A DNA stretch of 64,000 bases from contig NZ_ANHX01000022.1 in the NCBI RefSeq assembly GCF_000316035.1, forward strand, positions 17,410 through 81,409, written 5' to 3'. The translations under genes were made by a program, and so were the position numbers. Below the pieces are notes generated by a model that ran no database searches, was not told where the DNA came from, and was given only the letters and a program-made list of their open reading frames with translations. Each line of letters begins with the position of its first letter. Position 1 is the stretch's first letter. Positions 1 through 8,696 of the stretch are shown one piece after another. Source of the DNA: Paenibacillus sp. PAMC 26794 (lineage in GTDB: Bacteria; Bacillota; Bacilli; Paenibacillales; Paenibacillaceae).

Positions 1-1623
1 GCCGTCCTCCCCGCGTTGCCCGATCCGGTCCGGAAAGGCGAAGGAAAGCAACAACCCCCAGCCGTCCTCATCCGGCCGTACCGGATCGGCCGCCGGGCCG
101 AGCGCCGAGCGTAGCTGGCGGCTCTCCTGAAGCATGCGCCGCACGGCCGCGCCGTCTGCGACAGCCGCTGCCGCTTGCGGCGTGCCGCTGCTGTCCGCGG
201 TCAGCAGCGCTTCTACGCGCGGGCGGAGGTCCGTGCCCGCGCCTGCACTGCCACTGCTGCGGAGGCCGGCAGGCTCCTGCAGCAGTGCCGCCAGCATGCT
301 GGCGTAGCTGGCCAGCCCAAGCTCCGCCGCGCGGAGCAGCATGCTGGCCAGTCGCGGATGCACGCCAAGCGTGTTCATCCGCCGCCCGAAGGGCGTGATG
401 CGGCCTGCGTCGTCCAGGCCGCCCAGCTGGCGCAGCAGCGCCTGTGCCTGGCCGTAGGCGGCGTCAGGCGGGGTGTCCAGCCATTGCAGCTCTGCTGGGG
501 ACTGGACACCCCAGACGGCAAGCTCCAGCGCCAGCGGCGCAAGATCCGCGGAGGTGATCTCCGGGCGAGCTGCCTCAGGCAGTCCCCCGTGAACCTCTTC
601 GCTCCATAGCCGGTAACACACCCCCGGGGCAATTCGCCCTGCACGACCCCGCCGTTGATCGGCTGACGCCTTGGACACCGGCAGGGTGACAAGTCGGCTC
701 ATGCCCGTGCGCGGCGAAAATGCCGATGCTCGGCTCAGGCCCGCATCCACCACAATCTTGACTCCAGCGAGTGTAAGACTGGATTCAGCAATGGAAGTGG
801 ACAGCACAACTTTGCGCGACCCCTCAGCCGCCGGCCGTATGGCCTCATCCTGTTGTTCCATCGGCATACTGCCATACAGGGAATGAACTTTCACGTGCGC
901 AGGAAGAGAACCGTTTAATAACTCTCGCTCTGTACGGTGTATCTCTCTTGCGCCAGGAAGGAAAACAAGCACGTCTCCCTCCTGTTCAGCTAATGCCCTG
1001 GTCACCGTCTGAGCCGTGAATTGTTCCAACTGCATAGCTGCCGCTCTCGGTACATATCGAGTTTCCACCGGAAACGTGCGTCCGGGACAGTGAATTGATC
1101 TTGTACCTTCGCCAAGTAATGCACAGACGGGAACAGGATCTAGGGTAGCCGACATCACCAGCAATTTTAGATCTGGACGTAACATCGCTCGCGATTCTAA
1201 TGCTAGGGCCAAGCCCAAGTCCCCGTGTAGATGCCGCTCATGGAATTCATCAAATATAATCATCGCCGTATCCTCAAGACCCTGGTCCTGCTGCAACATC
1301 CGGGTCAATACCCCTTCCGTCACAACTTCAATACGCGTCGCCTGACTCACCCTGGTATCCATGCGTACACGATATCCTACGGTCTGACCCGCTTTTTCTC
1401 CAAGCGTAGCCGCCAGTCTCGATGCAGCCGAACGCGCAGCCAGCCTTCGGGGTTCCAGCATAATGATTTTCCGTCCAGCAATCCACGGCTCCTCCAGCAA
1501 AGCCAGCGGTACAACAGTCGTTTTTCCCGCTCCTGGCTCTGCAATTAACACACCTGTATCTTGATCCCGAAATAACTGTCTTAACTCAGGAATAACCTCT
1601 TGTATCGGTAACTCTATATGCAT
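1..1623 (-). CDS. hrpB: ATP-dependent helicase HrpB (3' end outside the window)
   Basis: A DEAH-type helicase reads from an ATG at 1623, with AGGAG seven bases upstream, off the left edge, so the C-terminus is missing. The translation begins MHIELPIQEVIPELR and shows a Walker A GAGKTT near residue 31, a DEFH box near residue 120, SATL (motif III) and the QRRGRAGR motif VI, in the order of the HrpB/DEAH family. HrpB acts on RNA or nucleoprotein in other bacteria, but its role in Firmicutes is poorly known. Base composition is odd: the C-terminal part (about 1-700) is far more GC-rich than the N-terminal part of the same gene. The reading frame stays open throughout, so this is not a visible pseudogene. 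Identification of the family is secure; the cellular role is not. Confidence 0.93.
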   Translation of the reverse strand, partial: MHIELPIQEVIPELRQLFRDQDTGVLIAEPGAGKTTVVPLALLEEPWIAGRKIIMLEPRRLAARSAASRLAATLGEKAGQTVGYRVRMDTRVSQATRIEVVTEGVLTRMLQQDQGLEDTAMIIFDEFHERHLHGDLGLALALESRAMLRPDLKLLVMSATLDPVPVCALLGEGTRSIHCPGRTFPVETRYVPRAAAMQLEQFTAQTVTRALAEQEGDVLVFLPGAREIHRTERELLNGSLPAHVKVHSLYGSMPMEQQDEAIRPAAEGSRKVVLSTSIAESSLTLAGVKIVVDAGLSRASAFSPRTGMSRLVTLPVSKASADQRRGRAGRIAPGVCYRLWSEEVHGGLPEAARPEITSADLAPLALELAVWGVQSPAELQWLDTPPDAAYGQAQALLRQLGGLDDAGRITPFGRRMNTLGVHPRLASMLLRAAELGLASYASMLAALLQEPAGLRSSGSAGAGTDLRPRVEALLTADSSGTPQAAAAVADGAAVRRMLQESRQLRSALGPAADPVRPDEDGWGLLLSFAFPDRIGQRGEDG

Positions 1624-1690
1624 ATAATCGCTCCTAATGAATGTACCCTACTGCTCTTCAGTATCTCTATTCGAATGTTAGCATTATAAC

Positions 1691-1716
1691 AAAAAAAGCC
1701 GTTCCAGAGGAACGAC
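1691..1716 (-). terminator. Intrinsic terminator after the SDR gene
   Basis: On the minus strand GTCGTTCC-TCT-GGAACGGC forms a short hairpin followed directly by seven T. It lies between the SDR stop (1777) and the hrpB start, so it should end the SDR transcript. Confidence 0.75.
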
Positions 1717-1776
1717 TATCGCAGACACACCCTAAGACACGCCTTAGCAAAAATGAAATTTATCCAGAATACTCAC

Positions 1777-2583
1777 TTAGCTGAGCAATGATTCGGCACC
1801 ATCAATAACGATCTCTGCTCCGGTAATATGTCTGGATTCGGACGATGCGAGGAAACTTACCAGATCGGCAACATGTTCCGGCTGACCCGGCCCGTCCGCC
1901 AGCGGCTGCTGTCCTTCCGGGAACTCCATCGGAATAATGATCTGCTGTAGATCATCCGTTTTGACCGTACTTTGATCGATATTCGTCGCAATAGCTCCTG
2001 GGCAGATCACGTTCACACGTATCTTGAACTTCGCCAGCTCAAGCGCAGCCATCTTCGCAAAAGCAACCTGTCCTGCCTTGGACGTGCTGTATGCCGACAT
2101 GCCAAAGCTTGAGAAGCGTTGATTGCCATTAATCGAACTCGTGATGATAATACTGCCGCCACCCCGTTTTTTCACGTGAGGCAATGCATATTTAATCGTG
2201 AAAAACGTACCATTCAGGTTGGTTGTAATAATCTGTTGCCAATCTTCAACCTGAATTTCCTCAATCGGTGCCGATACACCGTTAATGCCCGCATTGGCAA
2301 AAACAATATCCAAACCGCCGAATAACTCAACGGTTTCCAGTACAGCCTTTTCCACACGTGCCGGGTCGGAAATGTCTACATCAAATGCTCTTGCCGCACC
2401 GGGGTGCAGCGCATTAATCTCTGCTTCCGTTTCCGAGATCCGATCATTCACCAGATCAAACAACGCAACATGTGCACCCTCTTTAGCCAGCTTGACCGCA
2501 GTGGCTTTCCCAATCCCGGATCCTGCTCCGGTAATAATCGCAACCTTGCCTTGGAACCGTGACTTGCCGTTATGTTGTGTCAT
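1777..2583 (-). CDS. SDR-family NAD(P)-dependent oxidoreductase
   Basis: A classical short-chain dehydrogenase/reductase of 268 residues. It carries the N-terminal cofactor motif TGAGSGIG (Rossmann fold), NAG in the ANAG segment, a catalytic Ser region, and the YSTSK catalytic Tyr/Lys motif, with the usual C-terminal end of cytosolic SDRs. Substrate cannot be told from sequence; the family resemblance is to glucose 1-dehydrogenase/3-oxoacyl reductase-type enzymes. I chose the ATG at 2583 because AAGGAG at about 2595-2600 is correctly spaced for it; a GTG at 2595 in the same frame abuts that site and is unlikely. It is monocistronic: a terminator follows, and a repeat element lies upstream. 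Confidence 0.92.
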   Translation of the reverse strand: MTQHNGKSRFQGKVAIITGAGSGIGKATAVKLAKEGAHVALFDLVNDRISETEAEINALHPGAARAFDVDISDPARVEKAVLETVELFGGLDIVFANAGINGVSAPIEEIQVEDWQQIITTNLNGTFFTIKYALPHVKKRGGGSIIITSSINGNQRFSSFGMSAYSTSKAGQVAFAKMAALELAKFKIRVNVICPGAIATNIDQSTVKTDDLQQIIIPMEFPEGQQPLADGPGQPEHVADLVSFLASSESRHITGAEIVIDGAESLLS

Positions 2584-2650
2584 TATCCATCCCACTCCTT
2601 CATTTTAGCAATTATGTAAGAATGTACGTTCAAGCTCATCGTTAAAGAGG

Positions 2651-2821
2651 TTGTTCAAAAAGTCCGCTTTTGATTACGAAAGGTGCCTAACGGCACCATC
2701 AGCATCGAATATGGAATTCAGCCGAAATGTCCGTTGCTCACGTAGCTCTATCTACGCTCCGCTACTCCATTTCTAGCTTTATCCCATCTTCTTGGTACTG
2801 AAAAGCGATCTTTTTGAACAC
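2651..2821. repeat. 171-bp MITE-like repeat with terminal inverted repeats (copy A)
   Basis: The ends TTGTTCAAAAAG..CGCTTTT (2651-2673) and its near-exact reverse complement (2799-2821) form about 20 matching positions of 23. The left 50 bases recur, about 85% identical by eye, at 16531-16584 on the other strand, and shorter relatives lie at 14141-14206 and 37091-37120. No transposase is present, so it would be a non-autonomous element. The rest of the 2596-2956 gap holds nothing else I can support. Confidence 0.6.
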
Positions 2822-2956
2822 ATACTTAAAGTCAATTCTTCACAAGATTACCCAAAAAGAGTGTCTTTTAAATCAACACCAACAAGTTTTTTCACCGTTG
2901 ATCTACACCAATGTCACAGCAACATCAGGATCGGTCCATAACTTTATAACTGGCAC

Positions 2957-3799
2957 TCACCATTCCAGCTCAATGAAAGCGGCATCATCTTCAAGCCCGC
3001 CGGTATGTGTAGCATCCAGCAGTACCTGAATGTGTTCATCGGGGACATAGGCCTGAATCGCATCCAAGTCGTTCAATCCATCCGTATATAACTGAAGACG
3101 CAGTGAATCGTTTACAGACCCTTTTGTCTCGTAGATGTGCGGCTTACCACCAACAGGTCCTTCAAGTGTAGACCAACGCTCATTTGTCTTGCAATGAGTC
3201 TGAAATAATTCAGACTGTTCCTGACCATTACGCCACAGGCGAATACGGGAATCTCCTTGCCACGCTAACCACACCCTACTTTTGCGGCCGCCTCCCGTAA
3301 GCTCAATCCGCCCACAGACATACATGGCCTGACTGCCCCGACTTCGCTTTTCCATCAACACTTCACGCAGCAACAAAGGGGAACTTTCCAGTGGCTGTAA
3401 TTTCTCCAATTGCTCCGATGCGGTAAGGGTAAGATCATGGAGAAGACGCTCAACACCCTCTACCGTTGTGTGTTGCGTCGTTTCCAGCCAATCCAACAAA
3501 GCGTTCCCCAGAAAACGCGCTGCAAAATCGCCTAGGTAACTCATGCCTACGCCATCACACAAAACAAAATTGCAGATATTCCCTTTCATACGTACCGCAG
3601 CAAAGTCCTGTCCGGTATCTCCCTGATGTACCGTCTCAGCCGCTCTGCCATAACCATATCTGCACTTGAATGTGCCCTGATAGCGAGTTAGCGGCTGTTC
3701 CCCGGTCTGTACACTCACATAGCGAAAGTTGCCATGCTGTTGCTCGGCATGGCCCCCCTTATCTCCAGCAGACAATGTTGCCAAACGCATCGCTCTCAT
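2957..3799 (-). CDS. PP2C-family protein phosphatase of the T7SS locus
   Basis: A 280-residue PP2C-like Ser/Thr phosphatase. Metal-binding motifs of the PPM/PP2C fold are visible: GQDF (63-66), CDGVG with Asp82, GDSR (182-185) and TDGLND (239-244). No membrane segment, so it should be cytosolic. The start has a strong SD (TAGGAGGGG). The gene follows the vWA gene by 10 bases and ends the run of genes that begins with the type VII motor. Kinase, vWA protein and PP2C phosphatase together resemble the TerY-P triad, so its likely substrate is the kinase or proteins the kinase phosphorylates. That pairing is inferred from context. Confidence 0.85.
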   Translation of the reverse strand: MRAMRLATLSAGDKGGHAEQQHGNFRYVSVQTGEQPLTRYQGTFKCRYGYGRAAETVHQGDTGQDFAAVRMKGNICNFVLCDGVGMSYLGDFAARFLGNALLDWLETTQHTTVEGVERLLHDLTLTASEQLEKLQPLESSPLLLREVLMEKRSRGSQAMYVCGRIELTGGGRKSRVWLAWQGDSRIRLWRNGQEQSELFQTHCKTNERWSTLEGPVGGKPHIYETKGSVNDSLRLQLYTDGLNDLDAIQAYVPDEHIQVLLDATHTGGLEDDAAFIELEW

Positions 3800-3809
3800 G
3801 ATTCCCCTC

Positions 3810-4562
3810 CTATCTCACAGGCGTAGCAGCGGACATCTGGAACCCGATTGATACCAATTCTGCACATGTACCTGGCAGCATCATGAGTGCACCAGGTGCA
3901 AGCAGATAATCAGCTTCAACAAGCATCTCCCGATAACTTTCGGGCAGGACGGATGACATATTCCGCAGCTTCTCTCCATGCTCATCCTGTAGATTCGTTT
4001 CCGAAGAGATTCCCTTCCATCTTCTAGGTTCAGCAATTGGCCCTTCCAGCAAATGATCGGATATAAAAATATTCTCCACCAGTACATTGCCGTCAGGCAC
4101 ACTCATGCCCATGATTCTTTTTGCAATAGGCTCGGGATCTTCACCTGTGGCTACCCCATCCGTCATGTGGCATACAAGTGGCGCAGGACAGTCCTGCATA
4201 TTCGGAATTTCGGCCTGTAGAATCTTTTCGGCCTGCAGGAAAGCCTTCGCAGAATCTGAAAACCGTCTCGGGGTCAGGTCAGGCAAAGAACCAACGGCAG
4301 CAATCTCGTCAATCCCTTTGATTCCGTTCAACAAGTCATATACATCATCGCTGTAAGCCAATATGGCTATACGATAGCGAGGTGTCAGACGATTTCCCTT
4401 GGTGGACCGAAATACCATTTGGCGGATCGCGAGAGATAGGGCATCATAGACGACGTCAATCCGTCGACGATTTTCCAGAACCATGTTCATGGAGGCGCTA
4501 ATATCAATTAAATATATAATAAGTGCAGGTGTACGCTGTGATGCTTGAATCGTGTAGTTCAT
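3810..4562 (-). CDS. vWA-domain protein (TerY-like) of the T7SS locus
   Basis: A 250-residue von Willebrand factor A domain protein. The MIDAS metal site is visible as DISAS (Asp20, Ser22, Ser24), with a Thr/Asp at HMTDG (about 132-136) completing the pattern. It has no signal peptide and is probably cytosolic. It is packed between the kinase gene (33 bases upstream) and the PP2C gene (10 bases downstream). In TerY-P systems the vWA protein acts as an adaptor for kinase and phosphatase; that role is inferred here from gene order and domain content, not shown. SD GGAGGTG precedes the ATG. Confidence 0.85.
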   Translation of the reverse strand: MNYTIQASQRTPALIIYLIDISASMNMVLENRRRIDVVYDALSLAIRQMVFRSTKGNRLTPRYRIAILAYSDDVYDLLNGIKGIDEIAAVGSLPDLTPRRFSDSAKAFLQAEKILQAEIPNMQDCPAPLVCHMTDGVATGEDPEPIAKRIMGMSVPDGNVLVENIFISDHLLEGPIAEPRRWKGISSETNLQDEHGEKLRNMSSVLPESYREMLVEADYLLAPGALMMLPGTCAELVSIGFQMSAATPVR

Positions 4563-4595
4563 CTAGGGTGAGTCACCTCCATCATTCACGTTATT

Positions 4596-6674
4596 CTATA
4601 AGTTGGGCAACGTATAGCTGTTGTTGCTCAGGAATTTGTTAATGGCACTCATTCGAGCGGCCACTTTGCCAACACCTTTGAAATAGGAAGCATCGGTATT
4701 GTAAAGATTTTTGAAATCACGGGCATACGATTCCGCATTTTCAATTTTTCTGCCTTTTTGTGCGTTATACGTTTTATTGTAATGAGCAATCAGCGTGACC
4801 ACATTCTGGGCGCGTTTTTTCTTGAGAGCTGCTTTCTGAGCGATCTGCTGCTGACGTTTAACTTCAGCTGCCGCTTTACGCTCCGCTTCCTGTTTTGCAA
4901 GCTTCGCATCATTCTCTTTTTTCCAGACCAGATAAGCTTCATATTTTGCCTGTTTATCGTATTTTTCCTGCTCCGCTTTCTTGGCAGCTTCTTTCTTCTG
5001 CTGCTCCTGCTTCACCAGAAAGGCCTCATATTTCGCCTGTTTGTCGTACTTGGCCTGTAACGCCTTACGTTCTTCTTCTTTTTTCTTTGCTTCAGCTGCC
5101 TTCTGCTTGGCTTCAGCAAGCTTTTTCTTTTCCTCTGCGTCCAGTTTTGCAGCATCTGCGGCCTTTTGCTTCTCTTGTTCTTCCTGCTGTTTGAGCGCAG
5201 CTGCCTTTGCTGCTTCAGCCTCTTCCGCAGCTTTGATCTCTGCCAGTCGTGTGGCTTCCTGCTGTTCTTTCTGTTTCACCTCTGCCTGATCGGCGAGTAT
5301 TTTGACCGTTGGCACGCCACCTGCCAGCAATACAATAAGCACAGCGGAGGAAATCATGAACTTTTTGGATCTGTAGAATGGCACAGGCACAGGCTTGTCT
5401 GTGTCTTCTTTTGGATTAAGCTTTGCATCCAGTTCCTTAATTGCAGCCTCGACTTCCATCTGCATCGCGCTGTTATGAGGAATAAAATGATAAAGCGAGC
5501 GGTACACTTCCAGTGCTGCAGCCGGTTTATCTTCATCCTCCAGGGCTCTTGCTTGCAGGAACAGACGGTTCACAACCGCTTCCTGATCGGGAGAGTGCGG
5601 CGTTTGAGGACGGTTCCCGTCTTGCGTATTCAACGTTTCACTTGCAGGTTCTGAGTTCTTATTCAGATTCGCATTAACAACTTCCGGTTGATTAACGCCT
5701 TCTTCTTCCGCTGTCGCAGCAGCAACCGCATTAGCCTGATGAACGTCTACCGCAGCCAGTGCAACATACCACTCCCCAAACGTCGGACAACTGCTCAGAT
5801 CGTGACTTTCCCAGGCGCGAATAAACAGCTCAGACAATTTGGAACCCCAACACTTCTCAAGGGACTCCCGCATCGCATAATACCGTTCACTCACCGTTTG
5901 CATTTCATGCTGGTCAAAATAGCTTTCGCCCCAGGCTTTCTCTACAATCACAGGGTCGGACCAGCTTAACATCTCAGCAATAATAACGGCTCCGGCAAAT
6001 CGGTCGGCATATGCACTCCACAAACCACTGTGCACTGTTCGATGGGCCGCATAACCGGGTGACCCGGCAAGCAGGGCATCCGGACGATCCATCTTGGAAC
6101 CGTACATCTGCTCGACATCCACCAGTTCTACCGCAGACGTCTTCCCCAGGTTCTCCACTTCGGAAAAAAACGGAATCATTACATTGGGAGCGGACATATC
6201 GCAATGAGCCAGTCCACGTTGCTCCATAGCCGAACCTGTTCCGGCAAGTGCTCTGGCCAGCTTCAGGCTCTCCTCTGCCGTCAGCTGTCTCTGATCGCTA
6301 ATCACATCGAACCAGGTCTGACCTTGCACCCATGGCATCAACACCGCATATAACAGATCGGGATGTTTTCCAATGAGCGCTCCGTTTCTTTCCGGAGTGA
6401 GCACATCACGCTTGCATACTTGCAAACCTGGCAGTTCACTATAAGACTCCATATGCTCAGACTGATATACCATAGCCGGAATACGGAATTTAGGAAAAAA
6501 GACTTTTAGTGCTTTGGCCCCATAAATGGAACCATTACGGGGTATCAACTGATAAACAATCCCCTGCCTTCCGGCTTGGGCATAAGCCAGACCCGGCGCA
6601 GCCGGATGTTGCCCAATCGTATAGGCAATGTCGTTAATAACCACTTCATCCCCGGGATTTGGTTGAAAAGACAT
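4596..6674 (-). CDS. Membrane Ser/Thr protein kinase with coiled-coil extracellular arm
   Basis: This 692-residue protein has a kinase-like domain (about 10-310) with a candidate ATP lysine (Lys54 in YGAKALK), catalytic-loop HCD (157-159) and Asn164, and DVE instead of DFG (Asp186), so activity is possible but not certain. A TPR-like helical stretch (about 362-410), one transmembrane helix (about 438-460), a Lys/Glu/Ala-rich coiled coil (about 465-635) and a small C-terminal domain follow. Within the coiled coil the segment KYDKQAKYEA(F/Y)LV is duplicated. Cytosolic (pseudo)kinase plus one TM plus an outer part is also the layout of EssB/YukC, which is missing from this locus, so the protein may be both T7SS membrane component and signalling kinase. 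That is an inference. Confidence 0.85.
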   Translation of the reverse strand: MSFQPNPGDEVVINDIAYTIGQHPAAPGLAYAQAGRQGIVYQLIPRNGSIYGAKALKVFFPKFRIPAMVYQSEHMESYSELPGLQVCKRDVLTPERNGALIGKHPDLLYAVLMPWVQGQTWFDVISDQRQLTAEESLKLARALAGTGSAMEQRGLAHCDMSAPNVMIPFFSEVENLGKTSAVELVDVEQMYGSKMDRPDALLAGSPGYAAHRTVHSGLWSAYADRFAGAVIIAEMLSWSDPVIVEKAWGESYFDQHEMQTVSERYYAMRESLEKCWGSKLSELFIRAWESHDLSSCPTFGEWYVALAAVDVHQANAVAAATAEEEGVNQPEVVNANLNKNSEPASETLNTQDGNRPQTPHSPDQEAVVNRLFLQARALEDEDKPAAALEVYRSLYHFIPHNSAMQMEVEAAIKELDAKLNPKEDTDKPVPVPFYRSKKFMISSAVLIVLLAGGVPTVKILADQAEVKQKEQQEATRLAEIKAAEEAEAAKAAALKQQEEQEKQKAADAAKLDAEEKKKLAEAKQKAAEAKKKEEERKALQAKYDKQAKYEAFLVKQEQQKKEAAKKAEQEKYDKQAKYEAYLVWKKENDAKLAKQEAERKAAAEVKRQQQIAQKAALKKKRAQNVVTLIAHYNKTYNAQKGRKIENAESYARDFKNLYNTDASYFKGVGKVAARMSAINKFLSNNSYTLPNL

Positions 6675-6710
6675 GCTTATCCCTCTCTCTGTCCTAGTGT
6701 CATAGTTGCA

Positions 6711-6747
6711 GCAAAAACCGGGTGTTGTGACAACGCCCGGTTTTTGC
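6711..6747 (-). terminator. Terminator/attenuator between esxA and the kinase gene
   Basis: GCAAAAACCGGGTGTTG-tgac-AACGCCCGGTTTTTGC is an almost perfect long hairpin ending in a T-run on both strands. It should end most esxA transcripts, leaving read-through or an unseen promoter to supply the kinase-vWA-PP2C genes. Confidence 0.85.
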
Positions 6748-6832
6748 TGTAGTTGTACATCTTCAGCTTGCTATCCACCTATAATTCAGGACGAAATCAG
6801 ACTTCACATCGGCCTGATCTATGTAAAGCAGA

Positions 6833-7108
6833 TTAACGAGCTTGGTCAGCTGTACGGAATTTGTTAGCAATAGCTGTAAGTTCAGCACTGATACTGTTCA
6901 GTGTTTGAACGAATGATTGCATTTGTTTGCTAGCTTCTTGGAACTCCTGGAAGAAGCGTTGCTTTGTCATACCTTCCCATTGTCCTTCCATGCTTGTGAT
7001 GGATTGAGTCAATGTAGATACGATTTGCTGACTTTGCTCACCGCTTTGTTTAAATTGGTTGGAAACCTGATCAAGCTGCTCTGGGGTAACTAAAATACGT
7101 CCTGCCAT
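6833..7108 (-). CDS. esxA: WXG100-family T7SS substrate EsxA
   Basis: A 91-residue helical hairpin protein of the ESAT-6/WXG100 family. The central turn is WEG (in GQWEGM), and the C-terminal FRTAD fits the (Y/F)xxx(D/E) secretion signal of type VII substrates. No signal peptide or TM. I start at MAGRIL (7108), where AAGGAGG sits eight bases upstream; an in-frame start nine codons earlier lacks such a site. It has its own extended -10 promoter and its own terminator, which fits a substrate made in larger amounts than the machinery. It is encoded directly downstream of the second WXG100-like gene, a possible partner. Confidence 0.95.
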   Translation of the reverse strand: MAGRILVTPEQLDQVSNQFKQSGEQSQQIVSTLTQSITSMEGQWEGMTKQRFFQEFQEASKQMQSFVQTLNSISAELTAIANKFRTADQAR

Positions 7109-7160
7109 TGGTAAATTCCTCCTTGGTTTGTGCAATTAAATTTTTACTTGTTCAAATTGT

Positions 7161-7169
7161 ACTATACCA
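7161..7169 (-). promoter_or_regulatory. Extended -10 promoter of esxA
   Basis: On the minus strand TGGTATAGT (extended -10, TGnTATAGT) lies about 50 bases upstream of the esxA ATG. I see no good -35, which is tolerated at extended -10 promoters. Confidence 0.5.
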
Positions 7170-7294
7170 GGATCGATCGGACAAAAGCCGAAGGACCTAA
7201 TCCTATTTACCCCATTTTTAGCACTTGAAACTTCTCCTAACAGCCTATTTACAAAAAAAGATTCACTTTCTGCTGTTACTTGTATTCACCCTGT

Positions 7295-7843
7295 TCAGGA
7301 AACCACAGGCTCGGTCCCTCTTCTTCCCCGAAAGGAAGGATCTGTGAATCTCCATGCTACAGGCTCAGGCTGCATGGCCTGCACCAGTGTAGCCGGGGAG
7401 CCATCAGGCGGAGCGGCATCCTGTACACGATATACAGCCGCCATTGCGGAAAGGGGATCGGATACTACAGCTACAGTTGCAGAATGTGCAGGCATGATTT
7501 CTCCTGTACGATTGTTCTGAAGAACATTCAGCATATTGACCGCATTACCATAGGCTGTGTTCACATGACTCAGCACGGAACGATACTCCATGTCTGCCTG
7601 CTGGAATAACAACGCTTTGCGTCCCAGCTGTACGCTTAAGTCCATTAATCGACGAAGCGCATCCTCGCCCAGTCGTTTACTGTGATTCCATTCATTCATC
7701 ACCGCTGCGCGGGATTCAACCTCCCACTCCAGCGAATGAATCGCCTGATCCAACACTGTCATCTTTTGCTGTATTTGCTCCGCTGCATACTGAATCTGCT
7801 TGCTCAGTGCCCGAAGCACATCCGGTTCCACACGAATGCGCAT
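7295..7843 (-). CDS. Long WXG100-like protein (182 aa)
   Basis: The first ~120 residues are predicted helical with a WXG-like turn (LEWEVES, Trp-Glu-Val), so this resembles a WXG100 protein with a Pro/Gly/Arg-rich, probably disordered C-terminal tail of ~60 residues. It begins MRIRVEPDVL, close to the typical N-terminus of ESX proteins. SD AAAGGTGATGG precedes the ATG, which lies 6 bases past the upstream gene's stop. It may be a second substrate, an EsxA partner, or a structural component. Family assignment is moderate because the turn is WEV rather than WxG. Confidence 0.7.
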   Translation of the reverse strand: MRIRVEPDVLRALSKQIQYAAEQIQQKMTVLDQAIHSLEWEVESRAAVMNEWNHSKRLGEDALRRLMDLSVQLGRKALLFQQADMEYRSVLSHVNTAYGNAVNMLNVLQNNRTGEIMPAHSATVAVVSDPLSAMAAVYRVQDAAPPDGSPATLVQAMQPEPVAWRFTDPSFRGRRGTEPVVS

Positions 7844-7849
7844 TTACCA

Positions 7850-8680
7850 TCACCTTTCCTCTTCCCCTGCAGGCTGTTTAAGCCAGTCCAGCAGCATCTC
7901 GTGAAACTGTTCTCTAGTCGTTAGTGCTGCAACTAGCCAATCATCTGAAGCCGCAGTGCTCATCCGGAACAACCAGTTGGACACCGCACTCGCAGCAAAT
8001 GCTGCCGACTGCGACTTCCACCCGTCTTCATTCCATACGAGCAACCTAAGCTCCCCGTCTGACTCCTTACCCACCAGACAGCGTGCCAGTGCAAGTGAGC
8101 CCTCAGGATCACTTGTCTCCTGTTCGAGTTCCTCTGCTACGGTCTGTACCCCGCTGTTTTCGAGCTCATTCATGACATCATAAAATTTTTTCTTGGAGCA
8201 CATTAGGGCCGGTTTCTCCGCAGGAGAATGGCCGCTCCATTTCATCCGCCCTATCAGAACATCAATGGCTTCACGAACACTTCCCAGATCGCTGAGCCGG
8301 AACGAGTCCGGTACGTCGTCAACACGGGAAACTTCAACGACCCGCTCATCCGTGCAATGGATATAACTCTCATACGACTTGCCGTTGATCGTGTAGCGAA
8401 TCCAACAAGCTCTATCGGACAATCCGGCAATGGCTACCCTGGAGAAAACGGTCGGTGTCATGATCAGCTCATCGGTATCCTGATCCCGAATCAGATATCC
8501 TTTGTCAAGCAGGGAGGTTTTGACACGCTCCCACTCCATCGCGATATCCTCAGCCATATAGCCGCGAAACGGATCTTCCACACCAAGCAGTCGGTCTGAA
8601 CCGAGAATACCAGCCAGGAAAAAAAGTTCCTTTGTTTGCAACGTGACTACCTTTTGCTTAGAATCATGAACCGTCAACAT
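7850..8680 (-). CDS. T7SS-associated protein of unknown function
   Basis: A 276-residue soluble alpha/beta protein with no signal peptide or membrane segment. I do not recognise a definite family. It begins MLTVHDSKQKVV and has a strong SD (GAGGTGG). Its place directly after the motor gene (16 bases) and directly before the WXG100-like gene is where mycobacterial-type loci carry EspG-like chaperones for secreted substrates, and the length is similar. An EspG-like chaperone role is therefore a guess from position and size only; a structure comparison would decide. Confidence 0.7.
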   Translation of the reverse strand: MLTVHDSKQKVVTLQTKELFFLAGILGSDRLLGVEDPFRGYMAEDIAMEWERVKTSLLDKGYLIRDQDTDELIMTPTVFSRVAIAGLSDRACWIRYTINGKSYESYIHCTDERVVEVSRVDDVPDSFRLSDLGSVREAIDVLIGRMKWSGHSPAEKPALMCSKKKFYDVMNELENSGVQTVAEELEQETSDPEGSLALARCLVGKESDGELRLLVWNEDGWKSQSAAFAASAVSNWLFRMSTAASDDWLVAALTTREQFHEMLLDWLKQPAGEEER

Positions 8681-8696
8681 TATGAGCCACCTCCCC

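Noticed and set aside
2643..2831. TTAAAG direct repeats flanking the 171-bp element
   Set aside because: They could look like target-site duplications, but the bases AAGAGG just inside the left copy are conserved in other copies, so the element boundary does not fit; treated as chance.
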